A stretch of 64,000 nucleotides of DNA from JANMJD01 sp963828405 (GTDB lineage: Bacteria > Actinomycetota > Acidimicrobiia > Acidimicrobiales > Ilumatobacteraceae). The notes beneath the pieces are model-generated. The model was not told the origin of the DNA. It made no database searches and worked only from the letters and a program-made list of their open reading frames with translations. The translations under genes and the position numbers were made by a program. The stretch spans positions 2,356,001-2,420,000 of the forward strand of contig CAWHEG010000031.1 of assembly GCA_963828405.1 (NCBI GenBank). Reading direction: 5' to 3'. This document shows positions 56,828 to 64,000 of the stretch, piece after piece (the stretch's first letter is position 1; the number at the start of each line of letters is the position of its first letter).

Positions 56828-59800
56828 TCACAGGTCGATTCCTTCGGTGTCGTAGGTGAGGTCGGGCTGCTCGGGTTCGAGGGTCGGCTCGATGAGGCCG
56901 TCGAGGGTGCGGTTGATCTCGTGGTATTCGACGACGTGGGGCCAGTTGCGATGATCCAGGCTCGGCGGGCGTCTTGCCCGTTGAGGGCAGTCTGGAGCAG
57001 AGTCGGCGGTGTCGTCGATGGTGAGTTGGCCGTCTGTGGAGGGCTCGGATGATGGGTCGCCAGTCGGCGGGGGCGGTGGCGAGGAGTTCGTCGAGTTCGT
57101 CGCGACGGTCGATGAGCTGTCGGGGTCGGGTCGTGTGACGGTCGATCGGGAGTGTGCGGTCGGTGGTGTCGAGCCAGGTCCGGGTGAGGCCGAGGTGCGC
57201 CGTGCAGCCGGTCCCATGCTTCGCCGGTCTCGATGCGGTCGGGTGATGCTCCGAGGCCGGGGATTCGTGGTGTGAGGTCGGTGTGCGAGACGCCAGCGTG
57301 CGATGTCGCGGACGGCGTCGTCCCAGGTGTGGGCTCCGGCGACGTCGACGGGTCGGTCTCCGAGGAGGTGTCCGAGTCCAGTCGGGTTGGTGCGCATCGA
57401 GGCGTGTTGGCGGCTCGGTCGATGCCGCCGGTGGACCGCTCGGCCGTAACAGGTCGGCGTCGCCGGGCTCGACTCCGTGGGTTGCGAGGGTGGTGTGCCA
57501 GTCGTCGATGCGCTCGAGGATGCCGGCGGACTGTTCGGCGAGCGTGATGCGCTGCGGCGGGGGTGAGTTCGTGGGTGCCGATGGCGTGGCGTCGACGATG
57601 CGGAGGTCGTGCCCAGTGGAAGGTCGCGGTCGGCTTCTCGCCCGTCGTCTGACACGAAGTGCGACGTCGACGGTGCCAGCGTGCGTCGTCGATGGCGGTG
57701 ACGGTGCCGACGTTGTGACGGTCGGCGGGGCTGACCTCGATTCCGACGGCGATGCGCTCGGCGACGTGGTCGAGGCGTTCGAGTTGTTCGACGAGGGCGG
57801 TTGCCGTCGGTCGCCGAGCTGCTCGGTGGCGTGGCGTTCGGCGGTGAGTGCGTGGCGGGCGAGTGCTTCGAGGTCGGCGAACGGGCGGGTGTCGGCGAGG
57901 TGGTCGACGAGGCGGACGTCGGGGTCGATGGTGTGGGCGAGGTGTCTTGGCTCCGGAGCGGGTGATCGGTTGGATGAGGTCGTCGTCGATGTCGCCGGGT
58001 TGGTCGTCGGGTGGGGTGAGGCCGGTGTCGTGGCGTTCGGTCTCGGCGGCGGCTTGGCGGGCGAGTTCGGCGGCTTCGGGGTCGGTGAGGATGATCCAGT
58101 TCTCGTGGTCGCCCGCGGGAGAGTCTCGACGTAGGCGCCTTCGCGGTAGAGGCCGTCGGCGCCGACGGCGATGGCGAGATCCCAGGTGCCGCCTTGGGCC
58201 CGGTGGGTGGTGAGGGCGTAGGCGTGGGTGAGGTGGCCGCCGCGGGCGAGGTAGCGGTCGGTGAGCGAGATCTCGGCTCCGCCGTCGAGTCGCACGGTGA
58301 TCGGTCGTCGGCGACGCTGGTGATCGTGCCGGTCTGGCCGTTGGCGACGTCGACCGAGTCGCCGGCGGTGGTGTGTTCGGTGCTGTTGCGGCGCAGCACG
58401 ATCCGTTCGCCGGGCCGAAGCTCACGGCCGCCGAAGTTCACGCTGTCGGGGTGGGGTCGAGTTCGCCGAGTTCGGTGAGCCGTTCGATGACGGCGGCGTT
58501 GAGGCGGTCGACGAGTCGTTGGTGCCGGCGAGCAGGACCGGGTCGAGTCCGTCGTGTCGGGCTGCGAACCATCGGTCGACGGCTGCGGTGATCATCGCCG
58601 CCGGCGTGTCGGTGACGATGACCCGGTCGTGGGCGAGGTAGGCGTCGACGGCGGCGGCGACTGATCCGTTGCGGAGTTCGGTGAGCGCGGTCTGTTCCCA
58701 GGTTGGCGTTGGCGGCGGTTGACGGTCAGCTCGGCAACGACCGGCCCGTGAGCGGCGGCGTAGGCGAATCCGCCACCGGCGCCGATCTCGGGGAGTTGGT
58801 GGTGGTCGCCGACCAGCAGCACCCGCCCGCCCGCAGCGAGTTGGCGGCTGACGACGTGTTCGAGCGTGCGGATGTCGGCCATCCCGGCTTCATCGATCAC
58901 CAGGAACGACCGTGGAGCGGGCAGGTCGAGGCCGCGGGCCCAACGGTCGACGAGCGAGTGCAACGTGGCGGTCGGGAGGTGGGCGCCGGCGGCGAGTTCG
59001 AGCGCGGCACGAGCAGACGGCGCCGCACCGTGAACGTTCCAGCCAGCGTTGGTCAGGATTGTGCGGATGGCGTCGAGCGTGTACGTCTTGCCGGTTCCGG
59101 CCGGGCCGACGAGCACGCTCACCGCCGCAACCGATCCGCACAACGTCCGGACCGCAGCGATCTGGTCGTCACCGAGCGACGGTCGGGCAGCGAGCGTCTG
59201 GTCGATCCCTGTCGGTGCAGCGGCCGGAGATGCCGTGGGGGAGTGGAGGGCGTCGATGAACCGTTGCTCGATGTCGGTGAGCTCCTGGCTGGTCCACCGT
59301 TGGGGCTGGCCTTGTGTGGTTGCGAGGGCAAGAACCTGTGGCGAGGCGAGTACCCGGTTGGTGACTCGTTCGATCGTCTCGATCGACGCACCGGAACCTT
59401 GACTGCGGGCGACGGCACCGACGAGGTCGGGCTGGGTGAACGTCGTCGACTCGGCCGTGAGGCTGCTGCGGAGCAGGTGGCGATCCATTCCTCGGGATCG
59501 ACGAGCCGTTCGACGTGCTCGGTCGTACCGTTCGGTCCGGGCAGGTAGGTGTCGAGCCGCCAGACCTCGTCATAGTCATCGCGATGCTCGAAGTCGTCGT
59601 CGCCGACCGCGGTGTCGGCGCGGGCGATTGTCTCGCTGAGGAGGGCTTCGGCGTGGTCGGGTCCCCAGCCGTGGTCGATCGCTTCTTGTTTCCAGGCGAC
59701 GTCGAATCGTTCGTGTTCGACTTCGGGTTTGTGGCGCCGGGTGGCGAGCACGGCCTGCTGGCGGCCCTCGGGGGTGTCGGGTGTGCCGGTCGCTGCAAGC

Positions 59801-60594
59801 CAGGCGTCGATCTGAGCGGAGCGTTTCGAGAACTGATCGAGCAGGCCTTGGGGGATGCCGGCGATCTCGGGGACGTGACGACCGGGGCGCCACTCGACGC
59901 CGAGCCGTTCGGTGAGCTCGTCACGGAACACAGTCTGGAAGATGTCACTGGCGGCCATCTTGTTGCGGAAGACCTCCGGATGCACGAACGCCGACCACCG
60001 CCCATCCGCGCCCTCGACGAGGTTGGCGACGAGCACATGCCAATGCAGCAACGGGTCACCGGCACGCGACGTCCGATGCCGAAACGACGCCGCCACCACA
60101 CCCGAAGTATCCAACTGGCGAGGCGTTTGGCCCGGTTGGAGGTGATCGGCGTGACGGGCCAACCAGGCCGTGTTGTGCGAGCCGCGGTCGACACGGATCG
60201 CTTCGCGTTCCAACCATCCGATAGCCGCGCGCATCGCCCGCTCTCCGGCTTCGATAACCGCAGCCTGGACCCGAGGGTCGTCCGAAACCGCATAGAGGAC
60301 GCTCGCGGACTTCGGCGCTTTGAACGTCAGATCGAACCCCGGAACCCGGCGTGGGTGGGAGCGGGGTTGCTCGCCGTTCGGTGTCAGTCCGCCGCGGCCG
60401 GGTGCGAGTCCGGCGAGGACGGCGCGAAGGTCTTCGCCGGCGACGTCGCCGGCGAGGCCGAGGCGGGCGGCGGACCCGCCGACCCACTGGCCGTGCGCTT
60501 CGCCCGCGCCGGTGTAGTAGGCGTCGAGTGACTCGGCGACACCCGAGAGTTGGTAGGCCTCCTGGCCGACACGGAGCTTGGCGATCGACAACAT
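56828..60594 (-). pseudogene. MobF (TrwC/TraI-like) relaxase-helicase, frameshifted
   Basis: ATG 60594 starts MLSIAKLRVGQEAYQLSGVA, then ESLDAYYTGAGEAHGQWVGG with the catalytic tyrosine pair near residues 26-27. GFDLTFKAPKSASVLYAV and the metal-binding histidines in AGDPLLHWHVLVANLVEG complete the relaxase domain (about 1-300). After a frame change near 59490 an SF1 helicase follows (VLVGPAGTGKTYTLDAIRTI, FLVIDEAGMADIRTLEHVV, then VLLVGDHHQLPEIGAGGGFA). Several further frame changes below 58720 interrupt the C-terminal region, whose segments match the fragment at 20555-21745. Repaired length is about 1255 residues. MobF relaxases nick oriT and unwind the transferred strand. The candidate oriT lies 2.4 kb upstream. 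Confidence 0.85.
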
Positions 60595-60600
60595 TCACCA

Positions 60601-60612
60601 CCAGAGGGACAA
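60601..60612 (-). promoter_or_regulatory. Third copy of the TTGTCCCTCTGG box, before the relaxase
   Basis: On the minus strand TTGTCCCTCTGG ends six bases before the relaxase ATG. The hydrolase gene has the same box four bases before its ATG, and the pilin-like gene has it about 50 bases upstream. It may be a shared operator or a translational control site. Confidence 0.55.
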
Positions 60613-60793
60613 GCTCCGGTGCCGTCAGGCACCCGTACACCCAACCGGGTCATCCACTGTGAGGAAAATCGCCCCTGGCACGCCACCCACCTCACACCTA
60701 CCTGCCTCGCCGGCGCTCGAGTCCGGCCACCTTGGGTACGGCGCGCCGATGCCTGGTCAGAGCTTGCCAGCTCGGACCAGGCACCTTTAGCGG

Positions 60794-62251
60794 CAATACC
60801 GTTCAGTTAAGGTTACATGGGTGTAACTTGTTGGGGTGCCGCGCGCTGGATGGATGAAGCCTGAGTCGGATCGCCGCTTGTCGGATCTGGTCTCGGTGGG
60901 GGTGTTGACGAGGACGTTTCCGCCGGTGTTGGTGGATGAGGTGATCGCCGGGTGTGGGAGGACCGAGCAGCGAAGCCGGTCGTTGCCGGCGAGGGTGATG
61001 GCGTACTTCTCGATCGGGATGGCGTTGCACGCGGAGGGCTCGTACGAGGACGTTCTTGGGTTATTGACCGACGGGTTGGCGTGGTCGGTTGAGGGTCACC
61101 CGGTGGTGTTGCCGTCGAAGTCGGCGATCTTTCAGGCGAGGGCCCGGCTGGGCTCAGAACCGTTGGAAGCGTTGTTTCGTCGGGTCGCTCATCCGTTGGC
61201 GGCTCCGGATGCGCCGGGGTGCTGGCTGGCTGGTCGACGGCTTGTGTCGATCGACGGGACGTGTCTGGACGTAGCTGACACCGTCGAGAACGCCGAGTTC
61301 TTTGGTCGTCCGGGGGTGAACAAGGGTGAGCAGGCGGCGTTCCCCCAGGTTCGACTGGTCGCGCTGGTGGAGTGCGGCAGTCATGCCCTGTTCGACGCCG
61401 AAGTCGGTTCGTACTCGACCGGGGAGATCGAACTCGCCCGTCGCCTGGTGGCCCGTCTGCAACCCGGGCAGTTGTGCTTGGCGGACCGCGGGTTCTATGG
61501 GTTCGCCCTGTGGAACCAGGCTCAGGAAACTGGTGCTGACCTGCTGTGGAGGATGCGGTCGTCGCAACGTCTCGACCCTGACGAGGTGCTCGTTGACGGC
61601 TCGTATCTGTCGAAGGTGTTCGAGGTCCGCAACTTCAAACGTCGCGGCGACGGACTGGTAGTGCGGGTCATCGATTACACGGTCGATGACGGCCGCGACA
61701 ACGACAACGTCTACCAGTTGATCACCACGATCCTCGATCCGGCCGAGGCCAGCGCGACCGATCTTGCGGTCGCCTACTCGCAGCGTTGGGAAGTTGAGTC
61801 GGTGTTCGATGAACTCAAGACCCACCAGCGTGGCGCTCGCACCGTGCTGCGCTCGAAGTCCCCGGACCTCGTCCTGCAGGAGATCTGGGGTCACCTGTGC
61901 TGCCATTATGCGATCCGCACCCTCATGTTCGAGGCCGCTCACCACGTCACGGTCGACCCGGACCGGGTCAGTTTCGTCGCCGCCCTGCGCATCGCGCGCC
62001 GCTCTATCTCAGCGGCGCGCGATTTTCCCCCTCAGGACACGACCGCTGACCATGGTTGGCTGCACGCCATCGCGCTGCTCGTGCGGCGACTCAACCCGAA
62101 CCGCCGCCACCGATCGAACCCCCGCGTCATCAAGCGCAAGTACATGAAGTGGCACGTCAAACGAGCCCACCACGCCAACTGGCCGAAACCCGAACACCCC
62201 GCCACAGCGCGCATCCGCGCACCATCAATCGACACTAACTGAACGGTATTG
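60794..62251 (+). mobile_element. IS4-family element with 10-bp target duplication
   Basis: Perfect 16-bp inverted ends CAATACCGTTCAGTTA (60794-60809 and complement 62236-62251) are flanked by the direct repeat CCTTTAGCGG (60784-60793 and 62252-62261). Intact ends, target duplication and transposase mark a recent insertion. Confidence 0.95.
60836..62242 (+). CDS. IS4-family DDE transposase (468 aa)
   Basis: GTG 60836 (MPRAGWMKPESDRRLSDLVS) starts an intact frame; ATG 60853 would also fit. Catalytic residues are visible in LVSIDGTCLDVADT (first Asp), LCLADRGFYGF (second Asp) and the YREK signature YSQRWEVESVFDELK with the Glu. The stop lies within the right terminal repeat. It catalyses cut-and-paste movement of the element and is the least damaged transposase of the window, together with ISAzo13. 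Confidence 0.95.
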   Translation: MPRAGWMKPESDRRLSDLVSVGVLTRTFPPVLVDEVIAGCGRTEQRSRSLPARVMAYFSIGMALHAEGSYEDVLGLLTDGLAWSVEGHPVVLPSKSAIFQARARLGSEPLEALFRRVAHPLAAPDAPGCWLAGRRLVSIDGTCLDVADTVENAEFFGRPGVNKGEQAAFPQVRLVALVECGSHALFDAEVGSYSTGEIELARRLVARLQPGQLCLADRGFYGFALWNQAQETGADLLWRMRSSQRLDPDEVLVDGSYLSKVFEVRNFKRRGDGLVVRVIDYTVDDGRDNDNVYQLITTILDPAEASATDLAVAYSQRWEVESVFDELKTHQRGARTVLRSKSPDLVLQEIWGHLCCHYAIRTLMFEAAHHVTVDPDRVSFVAALRIARRSISAARDFPPQDTTADHGWLHAIALLVRRLNPNRRHRSNPRVIKRKYMKWHVKRAHHANWPKPEHPATARIRAPSIDTN

Positions 62252-62264
62252 CCTTTAGCGGTAG

Positions 62265-62594
62265 TCAGTACTCCGACGGAAACAACATGGTGGTGTAGCT
62301 ATCGGGGTCCTCGATGTCGTCGGTGATCACCCACAGGATCGAGCGCCACGCCCCGTCCGATGGTCGGCGGATCTCGGCGGGAACCGGGTAGACGGACATG
62401 ATCCGCCCGCTGCCGAGGTTGCGGGCGTCGCGGTTGGCGTGTCGGTCGTCGGCGTCGAGGTCGCCCCAGTCGTCGGATTCGTGCCGCTCGAAACAGGCGA
62501 CGATCCACGCGAGGCGGGCGGGGTCGGCGAACGCCCAGTCATGGACGTAGTTCGTCATCACGTACCGGCCTGAGGTCGGGCTGTCAGCGATCAT
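62265..62594 (-). CDS. Small DUF960-like protein of mobile elements (109 aa)
   Basis: ATG 62594 overlaps the stop of the upstream gene (ATGA). The sequence contains FERHESDDWGDLDADDRHAN, RDARNLGSGRIMSVYPVPAE and ends ILWVITDDIEDPDSYTTMLF. The pattern of a WGD motif followed by a WVITD strand and LFPSEY tail is common in small plasmid- and element-encoded proteins of unknown role. The IS4 element lies directly downstream. Confidence 0.7.
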   Translation of the reverse strand: MIADSPTSGRYVMTNYVHDWAFADPARLAWIVACFERHESDDWGDLDADDRHANRDARNLGSGRIMSVYPVPAEIRRPSDGAWRSILWVITDDIEDPDSYTTMLFPSEY

Positions 62595-62992
62595 GACATC
62601 ACCTCGCTGGTGCGGATGCTGGCGAGGTAGGCGGCGGCCATGTCCGGCGCGAGGTGGTTCAACTGGCGGGCGGTGAGCTCGGGCAGATTCACCCGCACGG
62701 CGGCAACATCGGTCGAGACGAACGTGAGCAAGCCGAACCCTTCGAGACGGTCGAGCGTCGCCCACAGCTTCGAGCACAACCCTCCGATTCCGATTCGTTG
62801 GGCAAGAACCGCGGCGGGCCAAGTGATGTCGCCGCATCGCGAATGACGGCTGATCAGCGTCGCCAAGCAGCTTGCCGATGGTCCGAGTACCGGCCACCAC
62901 CATTGGATGTCGTCGGAGTCGGTGACGTGCGGGCCGGGGCTGTGATCGGCGATCACGGTGAGATGATCGGGTCTGGCGGATGGCTGGTTCAT
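62591..62992 (-). CDS. Small winged-helix-like protein (133 aa)
   Basis: ATG 62992 has GGGAG seven bases upstream. The central part SRHSRCGDITWPAAVLAQRI, then GLCSKLWATLDRLEGFGLLT resembles a winged helix-turn-helix (about 50-100). The N-terminus is Pro/Asp-rich. It is coupled to the downstream DUF960-like gene. A regulator of the nearby transfer region is plausible from position, but unproven. Confidence 0.65.
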   Translation of the reverse strand: MNQPSARPDHLTVIADHSPGPHVTDSDDIQWWWPVLGPSASCLATLISRHSRCGDITWPAAVLAQRIGIGGLCSKLWATLDRLEGFGLLTFVSTDVAAVRVNLPELTARQLNHLAPDMAAAYLASIRTSEVMS

Positions 62993-63013
62993 CGGGTGTC
63001 TCCCTCGGTTGGG

Positions 63014-63170
63014 AGGGAGTGGCACCGGGGCGACTTCCCCAAGCGTTCCCGATGCCACTCCCTGGTGGCCCACCAAGTCGGCGGGCTCGCCCGTACGGGC
63101 GGCGTCGGATAGCGACCGGCCTGTCAACCCCGCAGGGGTCGCCCCGAACGAAGTGAGCGGGCTTGACAGG
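63014..63170. other. Candidate origin of transfer: two inverted repeats in a gene-free region
   Basis: First pair: AGGGAGTGGCACCGGG (63014-63029) against the complement of 63048-63063, 15 of 16 matching. Second pair: CCTGTCAACCCCGC (63120-63133) against the complement of 63157-63170, 13 of 14 matching. Paired inverted repeats in a gene-free stretch upstream of a relaxase gene (60594, same strand as the neighbouring small genes) are typical of MobF oriT regions. The nic site is not identifiable by eye. Strong terminators are an alternative. Confidence 0.4.
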
Positions 63171-63258
63171 TCGAGGGAGTGCCGACGCACCCACCGCACC
63201 CGCCCGCAGGGCGGCAACTGCACAACCGCCGAGGTGTGAGGCCCCGAGCCCGATGTAC

Positions 63259-63303
63259 AACGACCTCACGCGTCACCTCACTGCAGCCGACGGTGACCTC
63301 ACA
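63259..63303 (-). repeat. Degenerate inverted iteron array E
   Basis: On the minus strand the units TGTGAGGTCACC (63303-63292), AGTGAGGTGACG (63282-63271) and CGTGAGGTCGTT (63270-63259) match the family of arrays A-D, the last two in 12-base register. It points toward the small genes ending at 62265. The first unit is nine bases out of register. Confidence 0.55.
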
Positions 63304-63482
63304 CCCGGCGAGTGGAGGGGCGATTCAGCCGATCGAGAACCGGGGTGGAGTGCATGGCCAGGGTCGGTCCGCGGCGCGCCAGCCAACGCCCGAAGGAACG
63401 CGATAGATCTCGAAGATGAGCAACCACGATGGGTTCTACGCCGGGTCGACGTTGCTCGTGATTGACCTATGCAGATATGGCG

Positions 63483-63572
63483 ACTATGCCGACATGGGCG
63501 TGACCGACGCGGGTTTGGCCAGGTCAGTGATGGGTTTCGGGGGTTCGCCCGAGGTGATCGTGTCGGCATAGT
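63483..63572. repeat. 12-bp perfect inverted repeat pair
   Basis: ACTATGCCGACA at 63483-63494 and TGTCGGCATAGT at 63561-63572 are exact complements separated by 66 bases. They could bracket a recombination site or be ends of a very small element. No gene lies between them. Confidence 0.6.
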
Positions 63573-63838
63573 TCCGTGCCAGGCGTCACCGCTGGCGAGT
63601 CCGCCCGCCTCACCGAAGCCGCCACCGGCACACGCCAACCACTACATTGACGCCTCACAGGTGGGGAGATTCGATGAGCACACCTGGGGAATTTCGGTGA
63701 GCAAGCATTCATCACCGTGATCCTGCTCGACCGAGCCGGCCACACCCCCAACCTCCCGTGGGCCCGAGCATGACCCGCGAGAGCGTCAGTTGTCCCGATC
63801 AGCGTTCTTTGTGTCATGCCCCCAACTACCCTCTTAGT
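63573..63838. other. Non-coding stretch before the last gene
   Basis: No supportable gene was found. Short frames on both strands lack recognisable content. The region probably holds the promoter of the gene starting at 63839. Confidence 0.35.
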
Positions 63839-64000
63839 GTGGAAGCGGAGGGCCTTGAGATCGCGGCGAAGCGGCGCTATGCCGGGATTGTCGCGGGCGC
63901 CGACGTCGAGGTCGTGGCCGTCGACCAGCACGGCGCGTCGGCAACGGTCACGTACCGGACGTCGCAGGGTCAACTCGGTGAGGTCGTGCTGACGGCAGAC
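63839..64000 (+). CDS. N-terminus of a probable SNF2/DEAD-type helicase-like protein (truncated by window end)
   Basis: From GTG 63839 (TTG 63809 is an in-frame alternative) the frame reads VEAEGLEIAAKRRYAGIVAG, then ADVEVVAVDQHGASATVTYR and TSQGQLGEVVLTAD and runs off the window. This resembles the small beta-domain that precedes the ATPase core in large actinobacterial SNF2-like helicase proteins found in defence islands. Only 54 residues are visible, so the assignment rests on pattern memory and is tentative. No clear ribosome binding site is seen. Confidence 0.45.
   Translation, partial: MEAEGLEIAAKRRYAGIVAGADVEVVAVDQHGASATVTYRTSQGQLGEVVLTAD

Noticed and set aside
57000..58134. Plus-strand frames over the relaxase C-terminus
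   Set aside because: They are Val/Gly/Asp-rich mirror frames; the minus strand matches the second relaxase copy at 20555-21745.
56460..58295. A 611-codon minus-strand frame spanning the second higB and relaxase tail
   Set aside because: It crosses two different genes out of their own frames; homology to the first higB and relaxase fragment shows the true frames.
60617..60632. GGTGCC-GTCA-GGCACC hairpin upstream of the relaxase
   Set aside because: The stem is short with no T-run and lies inside the probable promoter region; not enough to call a terminator or oriT.
63253..63465. Plus-strand frame MYNDLTRHLTAADGDLT
   Set aside because: It runs through the inverted iterons and has no ribosome binding site or recognisable content.
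1..64000. tRNA, rRNA or tmRNA genes as integration sites
   Set aside because: I saw no sequence with tRNA- or rRNA-like features by eye; a covariance-model scan would be decisive.

Overview
The window is GC-rich DNA packed with actinobacterial mobile-element families: SCO6880-type conjugation proteins, a TrwC/MobF relaxase, IS110, IS21, ISAzo13 and SARP regulators. I infer an Actinomycetota host, perhaps an Acidimicrobiia-like lineage. That placement rests on family resemblance only, because no ribosomal or core housekeeping gene is present. The whole window looks accessory.

Layout. (1) 1-467: 3' end of a TPR gene. (2) 0.48-14.1 kb: a nest of insertions. One IS110 element lies inside another. 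An IS30 transposase is split by a group II intron. An IS21 with a perfect 6-bp target duplication sits in an actinobacterial gene of unknown function. IS5-type and IS630 elements abut each other. (3) 14.3-17.1 kb: an ArdC-like protein and its coupled partner behind 12-bp iterons. (4) 17.8-19.1 kb: an ISAzo13 element. (5) 19.1-33.0 kb: a HigBA-type toxin-antitoxin pair, a relaxase fragment, and a type IV secretion and conjugation cluster (murein hydrolase, pilin-like protein, VirB6-like protein, PrgI/SCO6880, VirB4-like ATPase, CHC2/TOPRIM primase, A24 prepilin peptidase, VirD4-like coupling protein). Many of these genes are frameshifted. (6) 33.1-33.5 kb: IS21 and ISL3 remnants. (7) 33.8-42.1 kb: a SARP regulator followed by an operon ending in a 1516-aa protein with S8, M15 and YiiX-like peptidase domains. 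(8) 42.4-54.5 kb: iteron-led cassettes. They include a second ArdC-like/partner pair running into a coupled operon with a three-module FtsK/EccC-like ATPase, small helical proteins and a beta-helix membrane protein. (9) 54.5-60.6 kb: a two-gene unit of unknown function, a broken second higB, and a TraI-like MobF relaxase/helicase. (10) 60.8-62.3 kb: an intact IS4 with a 10-bp target duplication. (11) 62.3-63.6 kb: two small genes, a candidate oriT and inverted repeats. (12) 63.8 kb to the end: the start of a probable helicase gene.

How the parts fit. Two related sets of ArdC-like protein plus partner, and of relaxase plus higB, suggest that two relatives of one conjugative element accumulated here. 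Three repeat signals link separate genes. A 12-bp iteron array ends exactly 17 nt before three start codons, and a further copy lies 21 nt before a fourth ATG. A GTTGTCCCTCTGG box precedes the hydrolase, pilin and relaxase genes. A block of about 190 bp is shared upstream of 42.6 and 54.5 kb. The two most novel-looking modules are the SARP/triple-peptidase operon and the iteron-led FtsK-like operon. Single-base frameshifts are dense in the conjugation genes and several IS elements, so real decay and uncorrected sequencing errors cannot be told apart from sequence alone.
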